Counted from the first letter of the stretch, positions 1 through 11,149 are shown. The stretch is DNA of 64,000 bases from Branchiostoma belcheri (GCF_001625305.1 NW_017802469.1:408967-472966); one strand, 5' to 3'. Notes: generated by a model from the letters alone, not told the origin. Numbers and translations: made by a program.

Positions 1-21
1 AGGAAAGTCGTGTAAAGTGCC

Positions 22-296
22 AGAAATTTTGTTGCCCTCTGACAGTGGTCATTTGTACAATGATTGAAAACTTATTTTTCAAGGTTGTTTTAGTCACAAA
101 TGGATGTTGTAATAGTTGACAATAAACTAAGCACAATACAGGTATAGGTATCATTATTTTTCTTCTTTAACAAGGTTTATGATGTCGAAATGTAGGAATC
201 TTGTTTTTTTCGGCCCGCCTTGTTTTTTTTTCGCCCTATCGCATTAAATTTGGTGTCTGCGGAGGATGTCATCCATAAAATTTACTTGCTGTGGCC
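22..296 (-). mobile_element. MITE family A, truncated copy
   Basis: Reverse-oriented copy of a dispersed ~400-bp element seen at least five more times here (5282, 23131, 40077, 50142, 56307). It keeps the terminal motif GGCCACAGCAAGTAAATTTT (read on the minus strand at its right end) followed by TATGGATGACATCC. The other end is cut short and abuts 21 bp that resemble the tail of the tRNA-derived SINEs (AGGAAAGTCGTGTAAAGTGCC). No ORF belongs to it. Confidence 0.8.
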
Positions 297-844
297 CAAA
301 CCCTGCTCTAAGCCTTTATACACTGCCAGTGGACCTACTGTTTATTTTTCCTCGACCTGACCAATTAACGTTACGTAACCCTGAGGGACGAACCACACAT
401 GTAGTATCACTCCGCAAGTAGTGCAGACGTCCGGGCAGTTTACTGAATACAAGAGAGGCGATTTGAGGTAATTATTTTTGAGTTTCTTCCATGTTTCCAT
501 GTTTGTCATGCTATTCTAGTTTCCCATAACTTGTCAAATCAGTACGTATCTGCTATCTTACATGTTTATGCAAGCTAGTACTCCTGGCACAGTGAAACGT
601 ATTGCGTAGCTATGATATTATGGCCGACCTTCGACGTCAAAGAGAAAGGTATAACCAAGGACATTATACACTCTTGTATAATGTCTCTGGTATAACTATT
701 AACACCACTTGAAACAAACTAACTAGCTACCAGTACGCTAATTTTTTCAATAAATTTCTCGGTGGCAAATGGGCAGTGTTAGCACATTCGTGCACCAAAT
801 CCGTAGTGTGTTTTTAGGCACACATTTTGAAAGATTAGCCTAAG

Positions 845-985
845 AGGCTCGGTGGGCGTCACTCCACCGTACAGGGAGGGAAGTCGTGTTAAGTGCCTTT
901 CCCAAGGGCACAACGTCGGGCCACGGTGAGTATCGAACCCGGGACCTATTGGTTCCGAGTCCAACCGTTGAGCCACCGACGCTAT
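845..985 (-). mobile_element. tRNA-derived SINE
   Basis: Read on the minus strand it starts with a tRNA-like head: an A-box-like GGTGGCTCAACGGTTGGA and a B-box GGTCCCGGGTTCGATAC, followed by the shared body TGCCCTTGGGAAAGGCACTT and ACACGACTT. The same body occurs at 17129 (+) and 24775 (-), so this is a dispersed SINE and not a tRNA gene. It may have internal Pol III promoter activity, which is inference. Confidence 0.75.
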
Positions 986-1036
986 TGTAAAGAAACGTAC
1001 GATTTTCAGGATGTTTTTCTATGTGCTGAGACAAAA

Positions 1037-2000
1037 TTAGAAGTCCAAAGAGGTAGGGACTAAGCTTGTGGTAGTTGAAACAAAATTACCGCTACTTGTA
1101 CTAAGTACTATGTACCTGTACTAGTACTAAGTACTAGTATTCAACACAAGATTTGTCAATCTTTAGCTAACAGTGCACTATTATTGTAAAGAAATCTGGG
1201 AGTTTACGACTAGCCTGTTTTAGTTGAAACAAAATTACAGCTACTAGTACTAAGTACTATGTAGTTGTACTAGTACTAACTACTAGTATTCAACATATGA
1301 TTTGCCAATCTTTAGCTAAAAGTGCACTATTATTGTAAAGAAATCTGGGAGTTTGCGACTAGCTGTTTTTCTATGTGCTGGGACAGAAGTCCGAAGAAGT
1401 AGGGACCAAGCTTGTGGTAGTTGAAGCAAAATTACAGCTACTAGTACTAAGTACTATGTAGCTGTACTAGTACTAAGTACTAGTATTCAACATAATATTT
1501 GTCAATCCTTAGCTAACAGTGCACTACTGTAAAGAAATCTAGGAGTTTACGACTAGCTGTTTTTCTATGTGCCGAGACTGAATTCGAAGTCCAAACAAGT
1601 AGGGACCAAGCTTGTGGTAGTTGAAACAAAATTACAGCTACTTGTACTAAGTACTATGTAGCTGTACTAGTACTAAGTACTAGTATTCAACATACGATTT
1701 GCCAATCTTTAGCTAACAGTGCACTATTTCAAGAAATCTAGGGGTTTACGACTAGTTGTTTTTCTATGTGTTGAGACAGAAGTCCTAAGAACTAGCGACC
1801 AAGCTTGTGGTAGTTGAAACAAATTACAGTTTTTTTTACAGCAAATTACAAATTCAACATAATATTTGTCAATCTTTAGCTAACAGTGCACTATTTTCAA
1901 GAAATCTAGGAGTAAATTCTAGATGCTTTTTCTATGTGCTGAGACGGAAGTCCAAAGAACTAGGGACCAAGCTTGTGGTAGTTGGCAGAGACATAAGCCA
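1037..2000. repeat. ~195-bp tandem repeat array with palindromic core
   Basis: About five imperfect units, each containing 'gttgaaacaaaattacagct', a core rich in TAGTACTAAGTACTA words, 'caatctttagctaacagtgc', 'aagaaatctgggagtttacg' and 'agggaccaagcttgtggtag'. Units start near 1068, 1222, 1420, 1614 and 1806; the spacing is about 150-200 bp. The last unit has lost the palindromic core. No coding potential is evident. Confidence 0.85.
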
Positions 2001-2589
2001 GTAGGGAGCGGTGTCTGGCGTGGGCTTGTGAACACACAACGTCTTGTGAACACAGAGACTTAAGTCAAGACTCTATCCTGTAGTCTAGAAGCTAAGAAGG
2101 TCTTCAGTTGGACTTGTTGAGCGAGAGAGTGTGGTGTGGGGAAGACAAGGTGTGGACGTGCTATTGTGCACCAATCATATAAATCAAAGAGGGTAAGGAG
2201 TAAGGGGGGCTAATCCGCTGTGTGTTAGGCTATCAACGTTAGCGTCAAGATATCTGTTTTCTTTTTACATCTAACCCCTTTAACGTGCATTATCATATAG
2301 TCAGAAGACGTCGACCAATCAGGAGGCTTAATTTCCCATTGATTATCAGGCCGTAACCTCAGAAGTGGTCGGTTATTATGACTAACTGACCACTTTTTTG
2401 ACCGTAACATTATATAGGGGGCAGGACATTATGTATCATCAAGGAGAGTAAAAAGGGGACCTCCTTAGCGGGTAAGCTTGTAGGATGTATTTTGGGGCCT
2501 TTTTTGTTTCTAATTTTCTAAGTTCCTCATAGTTCATGTTGTGCAGACGTTCTAAAAAATTGACCTATTTTGTCTATGATTCTTAGCTT
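2001..2589. other. intergenic, no gene recognised
   Basis: I see no convincing exon or full repeat here. A duplicated 'cttgtgaacacag' lies at 2024-2060. Confidence 0.5.
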
Positions 2590-2604
2590 TTCATGATGCC
2601 AGAT

Positions 2605-2882
2605 ACCGGTAGAGTGCTCGCTTTGTAACCGGGAGGTCGTGAGTTCAAATCCTGGCCGGGTCATACCAAAGACGTTAAAAATGGTACACACTTCTTTCTC
2701 TGCTTAGCACTCAGCACATATGAGAAAGGGTAAGGGAAGGTCAAACACACAGTCACAGCACTACCAGTGGACTAGCCCCCTGCTGTAGTGCATTGCACAA
2801 CTGTGTGTCGCCCAAGGGCTACAGAAATGGATATGGGCACCACCCTACGCTCTGCATAAGAGCACGGGAGACCATCTTCTTC
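2605..2882 (+). mobile_element. tRNA-derived SINE with 15-bp target duplication
   Basis: The element has a tRNA-like head (A-box region GGTAGAGTGCTCGCTT, B-box region GTGAGTTCAAATCCT), a ~200-bp body and a 3' TTCTTCTTC-type tail. It is bracketed by a perfect 15-bp direct repeat, TTCATGATGCCAGAT, at 2590-2604 and 2883-2897. That is a direct signature of target-primed retrotransposition and suggests a fairly recent insertion. It would depend on a partner LINE for mobilisation. Confidence 0.9.
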
Positions 2883-3199
2883 TTCATGATGCCAGATCAA
2901 TATTGATGACGTCAGATCTCGTAGACAATGGACCCGTGTGTTCATCGCTCTAACAGCCTTACTTAGCTTCTCAAAACAGAGCTCTGGAAATACCGGAACT
3001 TGAAACAGGTGCCCAACTAGCGTAGGAGCCTGTAGTCCGCCCTAATGACTGTGTATGTACACACATTTCAAGGATCGTTGAGTTTTTACTGAAAACTGTC
3101 TTTGATACTTAGTCTGCGTGCAAATACCGTCTACCGCAGTGTGTTAGTGACAAAGAGGGGTTATGGGAAAGGTCTTAGGCGCTGTTAGAAGTTTCAAGA

Positions 3200-3458
3200 A
3201 TCACTCAAGTATACGCTGATACTTGGAACAACAAACTCAACTAGTTCCACCACTCAGAAGTTTTAAGCGTTCCACTAGGTTCTCCACTAGCTCACACAAC
3301 TTCACCGTCCAAATTCCTTGTTCGAAATCTTTTTACAGTGACAGTTTCTTTCCCCGTATGGCCAAGCTTTGGAATTCCCTCCCTGACAAGTGTTTTCCAC
3401 CAACCTACAATCTACAGGCTTTCAAATCAAACGTTCACCGCCATCTCTTGACATAGCC
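3200..3458 (+). mobile_element. 5'-truncated LINE, ORF2 C-terminal tail
   Basis: The reading frame at 3223-3456 encodes a 77-residue segment with the features of a CR1/Jockey-type ORF2 C-terminus: an RSTRF-type basic stretch, then FFPRMAKLWNSLPDKCF, then YNLQAFKSNVHRHLL, ending in a stop. No reverse transcriptase or endonuclease precedes it, so this is a dead 3' remnant. Family assignment rests on motif memory only. Confidence 0.75.
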
Positions 3459-3663
3459 ATGTTTCTCTCATATTTCTAGTTCAATGCCGAGAAGTGTTCG
3501 TATTGGCCTTGCATTGAACCACTCCGTTAAAAAAAAGTGTCATGATGAGAAAATTAGGGCGAGCTAGCTATGTGGATAGTAAGATTCATGTATATAGCTG
3601 GGGGAATATTGCCCTGACGTCATTGACATTGCTCTGACGTCATCAACATTGCTCTCACATATT

Positions 3664-3838
3664 CTCCAAGCAGAGGTCTGGGGTTATTTTTAGCGTGTTT
3701 TAGGCTTTTTTTTATCGGGGTTTAACTTTCGCACTGGGTTTTTTTGTTGGGTTTGGTGGAAAAAAATCCAAAAGAGATACCCCGATAAAAAAGCCTAAAA
3801 ACACGCTAAAAATAATCCCAAAGCTCTGCTTGCAGAGT
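3664..3838. mobile_element. Fold-back MITE (CTCCAAGCAGAGGTTTGGGG)
   Basis: The two halves are long inverted repeats: CTCCAAGCAGAGGTCTGGGG ... TTTTTAGCGTGTTTTAGGC ... ATCGGGG and its complement. Related copies lie at 31341-31533 and 34204-34350, with a diverged relative at 12097-12245. Such an element can fold into one long hairpin. It has no ORF. Confidence 0.85.
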
Positions 3839-4385
3839 AGCTCTCACATCATGAAAAGCTAAGAATCATAGATAAATAGGACGATTTATTAGAATGGATA
3901 GTAGTATGCCTTCTGCACGGTATACTATAACTATTAGGTCAGGTCAAACATAGATAAATGTTCTGATCTAGACAGATTGATGGCAGTGCCAGCGACACTA
4001 TGAGAATCTAAGCTTGCTTAGGAGAGATGTTAGCATACAGTGAAGACGCTGAAGAATCTCTACCAGGCTCGACAATGTGTCAACTTGGACATGAAAGGGA
4101 GATCTATAGGGTCACGGTCAAGTGCATTGAGGTTTTCGTGCGTCGGTCTTACAAATATATTTTCCCACAGCTCTCGGAAACCTCTACCCCTTCCCCCGCT
4201 TTCGTTGTTGAATGTTTTGGGCGTAGGAAAAGAGCTTTACTAAAACAACTATCAAGTTTAAAAACGTTTACACAGACAGGGCGATCAAAAGCCGTGACTG
4301 ACAGAAAACCGTTGCCTTAGAAAATAGTCAGGATATCGTCTGACTGGGAAAACTGGCGCGAACATTCCCAGTCGTAGTCATAAGG

Positions 4386-4588
4386 TAGCCTCTACCAGGC
4401 TTCGGGGGGCGGCTGGAAAGAATAGAAATTGGCCAAATAGAGAGATAACATGCCGAAATTAAAGAATTGGTACGCTAGAGATATAGTGCATTTTGCCGCG
4501 CTATCGGACCAACTCCCCTGGCATGTTATCTCTATATTTCGCCAATTCCTACCCTTTACAGCCGCCTCCCGAAGCCTGGTAGAGGCTA
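4386..4588. mobile_element. MITE with ~70-bp TIRs beginning TAGCCTC
   Basis: The left end TAGCCTCTACCAGGCTTCGG and the right end (its complement) extend for about 70 bp through the 'agagataacatgcc' words. The flanks are GTCATAAGG on the left (4377-4385) and GTCATATAAGG on the right (4589-4599), an imperfect 9-bp duplication with a 2-nt insertion. A second TAGCCTCTACCAGGCTTC end begins at 4719. Short frames inside (4450-4719) come from the repeat and are not genes. Confidence 0.75.
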
Positions 4589-5281
4589 GTCATATAAGGC
4601 ATATTGCACTTAAGGATCCGCTCTCATTCGCCGTACGACAGGTTTGCGACATCAAGTTAATTCTTGGGACTGTCGAGCATGTGTCGTACTACTTTCAAAA
4701 TTCAGGACATATTCTTTAGCCTCTACCAGGCTTCAGAAGCGGCTGGAAAGAGTAGAAATTGGCTAAATAGACATATGTCACGTACAGTTTGCTAACTAGA
4801 CAGTTGGTGCAATATTCAAGCTCAATGGCATGTTTGGGACAGTAGTGAAATGTACATGTGTCGTACAGAATCATTTGATATGACAGAAAATTTTGCCTCT
4901 GATCTTTGCCGATGGTAGGTTCAGTCATGAATTCACTTCGACAAAAAGGTACAGTGAATTTTTACCATGCCTTTTCCAAAACCTCCCTCACAACGCCTGT
5001 TTATCAAGTGTTCAACACTTACTCAGTACGAAATGTTCCGTAGAGACTCGGTGACAGACAGAAAATGTTGTAGCAGATCTTTGCCGATGGTATTTTCAGC
5101 CATGAACTCACTACGACAAAAATCGTACAGTGAACTTTACCATACATTCTCCAAAACCGTTCTCACAATGTCTGTTTATCAACTTTTCAACACTTACACT
5201 TGTGTGAAAGACTAAATGTTCCGTAGAGACTCGGTGACCTTTAAAACGTGCACACCTACACACGCACTGACCCAGACCTTA

Positions 5282-5692
5282 GGTCAAAGCAAGTAAATTT
5301 TATGGATGATATCCTCCGCAGACTCCAAATCTAATGCGAGCGGGCGAAAAAAAAAACAAGGGGGCCCAAAAAACAAGATTCCTACATTTTCAAAATTTGA
5401 CATCATAAATCTTGTTAGACAAGAAATAACCTATATTGTGCTAACTTTACAGTCAACTGTCACAACATCCATTTGTCACTGAAAAATAAAAGTTTTCAAT
5501 CATTGTAAAATGGTTTTGATTCAGTGAGAACATCACATATCCACCTTCCGGCATGGCAACAGACACCTTTGCCCATTTTCGGCATGTTGACCACTGTCAG
5601 AAGGCAACAAAATTTCTTGTTTCATTTTTTCAAAATCAGACGAAAATTAAAGCGTGCGCTGATGTCATCCATAAAAATTACTTGCCTTAGCC
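5282..5692 (+). mobile_element. MITE family A
   Basis: Full-length but diverged copy. The left end contains AAGCAAGTAAATTTTATGG and the right end is the inverted TCATCCATAAAAATTACTTG. The interior contains the family-specific words 'ccaccttccggcatggcaac' and 'catgttgaccactgtcagaa'. It is non-autonomous. Confidence 0.85.
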
Positions 5693-5965
5693 CCTAACAC
5701 TTGGCGTGCACTTGCCCGTCACCTGTTTCAAGTTTCTCCATTCCGAGAGTACTGTTTACAATAGCGGGGGTGAGAATGTTGGCCTGTAGTGAACAAAGCT
5801 CCCTTGTGTGTGTGTTGAACACTTAGTGTAAGGCGGCGAGTGAACTAGTAGGACCAGCACGTACTAGTGTAACTACATTGAGGTATGTTTGTACATAGAT
5901 CGGTAATGCTGTGATAGGGTTCTTTATGCATATGTTTACTGCTCTTCTAATATGTAATGTTTATC

Positions 5966-6324
5966 TTAAAGCGATATTATGTAAAATTTTTGCGCCCAAA
6001 CAGTAAATATAAATAATTGAAATTTTCTCATCTTGATTGTCATTTTCAATAACTTTCAACATATTAGTGTCACTTTTTCACTTTTCCGGCGACAATAAGT
6101 TGCGCCAGGCCTGCTGTATTTTTAGGAGGCTCCTAAAAATAATGTAAACAAACAGCGGTTTTCGTTCGGGTGTCTTCGGCAGCTTCAACATGTTTTTGTG
6201 GCGCAACGACGTTGATCTTTTACTCCCCAAATGTAATTATGAACCCAGGTAGGCTCATAGCGCAAGAAAATGTGTAAAACAACAATGTTGAAAATAGTGA
6301 AAATCTTACATAATACCGCTTTAA
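5966..6324. mobile_element. MITE family C flanked by TTAA
   Basis: Terminal inverted repeats AGCGATATTATGTAAAATTTT (left) and its near-complement (right), each directly abutting TTAA. A second copy with TTAA at both ends is at 41559-41917. The interior shares 'ctgtatttttaggaggctcc' and 'aacaaacagcggttttcgtt'. TTAA target duplications are typical of piggyBac and Kolobok elements; I cannot decide between them. Confidence 0.85.
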
Positions 6325-6530
6325 AGGTACTCAGTGTAAAATTAGGACACGGTTTGATGTTGTTTTCTAGTCATTTCGTTACATAGAAAGTTACACAAGT
6401 TACATAGAAACTATTAGAAAGTTCACATTATCTTTTCTTTGTACTAGGGTTCAACCTTACTATTCTGAGGAGGAACAGCTACGAAAAGTTTGAATTCTTC
6501 ACACCTGAAAGAACACAACACAACACAGCA

Positions 6531-8149
6531 ATGAAGTCCACTAGTTGGTTGGTGACTGTGTGTTGTGTACTGCTTGGGCTGGGGACAACAACGCTTAATG
6601 CTGAACCTCAGCCAACCAAGGAGTCGCGACAGGAAGCCCAAGAACGGGGACCAAGACAGCAACTGTTTTACGTAAGTACCCTATGATTCTTCATATAGAT
6701 TACCTCAGTAAACTCTAGATTTTCCAATAGTGATGTTCTGTTGAGAGTGGTGGCTGCAGTTTTCATTTCGCTCAGAAGGTGGCGTGTGTGAGTTGGTGTA
6801 AACTTGACTCTGTGGTCCTTCAGTCGCTGACTCAAATTCTGATTAGTTGATTTGAATATATATGATGCTATGCGACTGGCAATTCTTTACTGTCAGAAAT
6901 GTGACATTTTGTAGAGTGGTGGCTGCAATTTTCACTTTGGTCAGAAGGTGGCGTGTGTGAGTTAGTGTAAATTTGACTCCGTGTTTGTCCAGTCACTGAC
7001 TCAAATTCTGTTAAAAATATTTATGATGCGATGCCATTGGTCAGTTCTTTACTGTGAGAAATGTGATGTTTTGTTGAGAGTTGTGGCTGCTATTTTCATT
7101 TCGGTCAGAAGGTGGCGTGTGTGAGTTAGTGTAAACTTGACTCCATGCTTCTCCAGTCGCTGACTCAAATTCTGATTTGTTGATTTAAATATATATGATG
7201 CGATGCCATTGGTCAGTTCTTTACTGTGAGAAATGTGAGCTTTGTTGAGAGTGGTGGCTGCAGCTTTCATTTCGGTCAGAAGGTGGTGTGTGTGCGTTAG
7301 GGTAAACTTGACTTTGTGTTTCTCCAGTCGCTGACTCAAATTCTGTGATTAGTTGATAAAATATATATGATGCGATGCGCAATTCTTTACTGTGAGAAAT
7401 GTAAAGTTTTGTTGAGAGTGGTGGCTGCAGTTTTTATTTATGTCAGAAGGTGGCGTGTGTGAGTTAGTGTAAACTTGACTCTGTGTTTCTCCAGTCGCTG
7501 TGCGGCCGAGCACGCCACATTTGCTTCACGGACGCCTGGTGCGCCAGAAGGAAGGAGTGTGAGAAGAAGAAGAAAGGAATCAAGGTAACGCACTGCAGTT
7601 CTGAAAAGATTCGCTAGGGTTCCCTTTGCATTGAGACCAACATTTCGGCTGTCTCAAATTCTGTGATTGGTTGATAAAAATATACATGATGCGATGCGAT
7701 TGGTCAATTCTTTACTGTGAGATATGATGCCTTACATGATTGGCTGGTTGTCAACCAATGATTTTGAGGCCATCATTTTGGCTGTCTCAAATTGTGATTG
7801 GTTGATAAAAATATACATGATGCGATGCGTCGCTTTACTGTGAGTGAGAGAGATGATGCCTTACATGATTGGCTGGTTCTCAACCAATGATTTTGAGGCC
7901 ATCGTTTTGGCTGTGTCAAATTATGTGATTGGTTGATAAAAATATACATGATGCGATGCGATTGGTCAATTCTTTACTGCGAGAGATGATGCCTCATATG
8001 ATTGGCTGCTTCTCAACGAATGATTTTCGAACTCTTTTCTCCAGCGCCACATGAATGAAAGGTACGAGAATCCCCCGGACTATGAAGCGGAAGTCATGTG
8101 TTACACCAAGAACAACGTGCACCGCTGCGTTCTCAGTGTCATGAGTTAG
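6531..8149 (+). CDS. Small secreted six-cysteine protein, unknown function (3 exons)
   Basis: Exons 6531-6671, 7495-7584 and 8045-8149, all joined in phase 0, give a 111-residue product. Residues 1 to about 25 form a signal peptide (MKSTSWLVTVCCVLLGLG, likely cleavage near LNA-EPQ). The mature part has six cysteines (50, 57, 63, 69, 96, 105), a lysine run before residue 75 and the segment GRARHICFTDAWCARRKEC. Six cysteines suggest three disulphides and extracellular action (peptide hormone, inhibitor or defence peptide), but I recognise no family and do not assign a function. Donors are GTAAGT and GTAACG, acceptors CTCCAG and CTCCAG. An AATAAA lies at 8234-8239, 85 bp past the stop. Intron 1 is almost entirely a tandem array that includes copies of the exon-2 acceptor. 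Confidence 0.72.
6720..7494 (+). repeat. ~165-170-bp tandem repeat filling intron 1, carrying acceptor copies
   Basis: Four to five units with 'gagagtggtggctgcagttt', 'cagaaggtggcgtgtgtgag' and 'gtaaacttgactctgtg'. Each unit runs up to 'ctccagTCGCTG', which is exactly the 3' splice site plus the first six bases of exon 2. Copies of that boundary lie near 6822, 6990, 7151 and 7323, and the real one is at 7494/7495. In the copies TCGCTG is followed by ACTCAAATTCTG, while in the gene it continues into TGCGGCCG. Confidence 0.85.
7640..8035 (+). repeat. ~140-bp tandem repeat in intron 2
   Basis: About three units with 'gattggttgataaaaatata', 'catgatgcgatgcgattggt', 'caattctttactgtgaga' and 'gattggctggttctcaacc'. 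The first words also occur in the intron 1 array, so exon 2 (7495-7584) sits between two related arrays. Confidence 0.8.
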
Positions 8150-8233
8150 ACAAGCTTGTAGGGTTGGTGGGTCATGAGAGGGTTTTGAATATTCGAAGAT
8201 AAAATACGTTGATTATGAAACGTCAGAATACAG

Positions 8234-8239
8234 AATAAA
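8234..8239 (+). terminator. Polyadenylation signal AATAAA of the secreted-protein gene
   Basis: Canonical hexamer 85 bp downstream of the TAG stop at 8147-8149. No cleavage site can be placed from sequence alone. Confidence 0.6.
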
Positions 8240-9420
8240 AAGACTTATCTAACCAAGGATTATGTCATAGGAAACAACATGTATCATTTATCAATTTGTT
8301 TTATGGCCTTATGGATCTTTTGGCGAAATATATGAGATTCAGAGTCACCAATGCTTTCTCCTGACAAAATGATGTCAACCTATTGTGGTAACAAATTTGT
8401 ATTTATGCAGACTTTCTACCTCTAAATTAACCAAGAAAATGGTTCCATAAAATGATACGAGTTCAGTATATCTACCTTTTAATATGACTTTGGTAAACAT
8501 CTGATATCGATTTAGGAATTATTACATATATAATATAAAGACTCAGAAAGGTATTTCCGTCTTAACCTGGGGCGAGCAAAGGGATTTTTTTCCGGAAGAA
8601 AATGACAGGCCAGTTGGCAATGCCCCAGAGGCGTAGCCAAAAAGTATGAGAGTAGTTGTACGTATACAGCCACGCGCAAATGTACTGAAATGTGCACTGC
8701 AAAATTGTCTAGTAAGTGCCAAACCAACTGCTTTACTTTGCTCGGTATAACCTCAAGATGTGGCCAATGGGAATACTTAGTAGTCGGGAGCGGTTTAGGT
8801 GGGGTGTGGTTCTAAGACAAACCGCCAGAAGGCGCAAATGAACGTAGCAAGGAATGGACGTAAATTCACTACAGATGAGCCTTGCACAAAATCTGTACAT
8901 TTTATCCTCTACATACTGTTGCTACTTGTAACCAATGATTTTTATGTGTCCTGTCCAGAATAAACAGGGTATTATCACCACTAAGTGATTGTTATCTGTA
9001 CATACATTAAATTTCAGTGTCAGTGCTTCGTACAACGGAATATATTGACCTTATAAGGCTTTGTCTTGAGGTGTCGTTCTTATTGGCTAACAGAATCTAT
9101 AGACCGATCCTGACTGTTCATCACAGTTAGCAGTTCAACCAATTATAGAATGGTAATTAGCAGCTCGACCAATGACCAAACGTTTTGATGGAGGTGGGAG
9201 GAGATATAGGATCGGTCTATTGACGGAGGCGGTAAAATGATGTTACGTGAAGGACATCATTGTAAGTTACGCGCACAGTAATTAGACGTACATAGATATC
9301 AGGGGTTGTCGAAGATTGGTAGTTAAGGCTGAATTATTTTGGAAGGTGAAGGAAGCGGGAAAACTGTTCAAAGAAATAAGACGTGTGACTTTGGGGAATA
9401 TCTTAAAACGCTCACATTGT
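8240..9420. other. intergenic; contains a small inverted-repeat element
   Basis: No supported exon. A short element at about 9093-9222 has inverted ends TCTATAGACCGATCCT and AGGATCGGTCTAT and looks like a ~130-bp MITE. The rest shows no structure I can name. Confidence 0.5.
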
Positions 9421-9430
9421 GTTATTAATC

Positions 9431-9870
9431 TATGTGTGTGTGTATATCTATGTGTGTGTGTACATGTATCTATGTGTGTATGTGTATCTGCACTGTATAC
9501 ATGTATGTGTGTCTGTGTGTTAGTGTATCTATGTGTGTGTGCGTGTGTTTATGTGTGTGTATCTCTGTGTGTGCGTGTATCTCTGTGTGTGTGTGTATCT
9601 ATGTGTGTGCGTGCGTATCTATGTGTGTGTGTGTGTATCTAAAGCTATGTATTTGTATGCGTGTATCTATGTGTGTGTGTGTTTGTGAGTGTATCTATGT
9701 GTTTGTGTGTATGTGTGTGCGTGCATCTATGTTTGTGCGTGTATCTATGTGTGTGTATGTTTGTGCGTGTATCTGTTTGTATCCGTGTCTGTATCTCTCT
9801 GTGTGTATCTCTGTTTGTGTGTGTGTATCTATATGTGTGTATCTATGTTTGTGTGTGTGTGCATGCATGG
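9431..9870 (+). repeat. Imperfect GT microsatellite (GTGTGTGTATCTAT-type)
   Basis: Long (GT)n tract interrupted by regular ATCTAT or ATCTCT words every ~20-30 bp. Because the repeat avoids stops it yields several long spurious Cys/Val/Met-rich frames, none of which I accept as coding. Alternating purine-pyrimidine DNA of this kind can adopt Z-DNA. Confidence 0.9.
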
Positions 9871-10261
9871 GTGCGTTTGAACTCAGTACACTCTCGTACA
9901 TGTTACTATAACAAACTTTTATCATCCATATTATCCACCAAACCTCCAACCCGACCTTCACCAGCCGTCCCAACGTCCCACCCTGTCCCCACGCGACCAC
10001 CGCCTCACGTGTACCGGGTCCTATCAACACTTACACCGGGCTGATCTCATTTCCAGCACGACGCTTTTACCTGATGAGCTACTTTGCTTTGGAGTGCGGC
10101 GGTGATGAGTGCATTTTGCACAAGTGATTGGTGATAATTTTCGTTCCGTCCGCCCATCAGACGAGCATGATTGAAAAAGCTCTTCGAGGGGGGAGCGTTC
10201 GTTCGTATCTGGTGGTGGGATTGGGCGGTGAGGGTATGTTGCAGATTGAGGGAGGCAGAGG

Positions 10262-10432
10262 CACACACACACACGCACACAAATAAAGACAGGAGAGAGA
10301 GAGGAGNNNNNNNNNNNNNNNNNNNNAGAGAGGGGGGAGAGAGAGGGGGGAGAGAGAGGGGGAGAGAGAGGAAAAGAGAAAGAGGGACACAGAGAGAGAG
10401 GGAGAGAGAGAAAGAGGGAGAGAGATGCAGTG
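10262..10432 (+). repeat. CA then GA microsatellite with a 20-N assembly gap
   Basis: (CA)n at 10262-10280 and (GA)n/(GGGGA)n either side of 20 Ns at 10307-10326. The gap is of arbitrary size and probably reflects collapse of the GA tract. Frames running through the Ns are artefacts. Confidence 0.95.
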
Positions 10433-10639
10433 AAGGATTGTCAAACAACCTGACCAACGAGAAAACTTCGACTTTTCCACCCAACATCTGCTTGGAGAAT
10501 ATCAAAATCACTACCTTTAATGGAATAACAGTTCGTTGTGTCAACAATAGCGAAAACAACGACATCCATATATAACGTTAACACCAAATATGAATGTCAA
10601 ATGCTACGGAAAATTGCCCCTGCAACTCTAGCGTCCATA

Positions 10640-10833
10640 GCATGCCAAAAACTGGGGGTTTGGGGGGTCTTCAGGGTCTTTGGTATCTTTTATGTGCTAT
10701 TTTCTGATTGCATATAGTCAACATAGCCGGCCTGGTTGAATTACCGACGTTTTTTGAACTGGGCTAAACAAAAAACAGCCACCACACCCCCAGTTCTATA
10801 AGCCTGCTATACGGAGGCTACTCCCACTCCGCG
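10640..10833. mobile_element. Dispersed repeat, left copy of an inverted pair
   Basis: Contains 'ctgggggtttggggggtctt', 'tgtgctattttctgattgca', 'catagccggcctggttgaat' and ends 'cccagttctataagcctgct..cggaggcta'. The same ~180-bp sequence occurs in opposite orientation at 13733-13910. The outer end, read inward, is TAGCCTCCGTA, similar to other TAGCCTC elements here. Confidence 0.8.
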
Positions 10834-11149
10834 ATTGTTACTGAACCGTCCCCGGCGTATTTTTCAGACGACAACGTGAGCTCGAATGACGTGTGTCATC
10901 ACGTCAAGTGAATGGGGGTCGTTCTCACTCGCAAAAGTGTTTTTCTCCTGATCAACAGGCATAATAAAAACCGCTGATCACTTCCACCGTACCTCACACT
11001 CTCAACTTCGGCGTTTAACGAACCGTAACGTAAAATCTGAGGGAATATTTGAGCGGGATTCTGTCGTCTGATTCAGTGTACGAGAGGAGAAGGTTCTGAG
11101 AGGATTCACGTTCCCAGGGTAGCGTTGAGCGACTGTTTCTCGGAGCAAA

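Noticed and set aside
9316..10044. Several 63-159-residue Cys/Val/Met-rich frames
   Set aside because: They are translations of the GT microsatellite in overlapping frames, with no splice or start context.
10047..10575. Frames across the GA repeat and N-run
   Set aside because: They read through 20 Ns and (GA)n. No real protein can be inferred.
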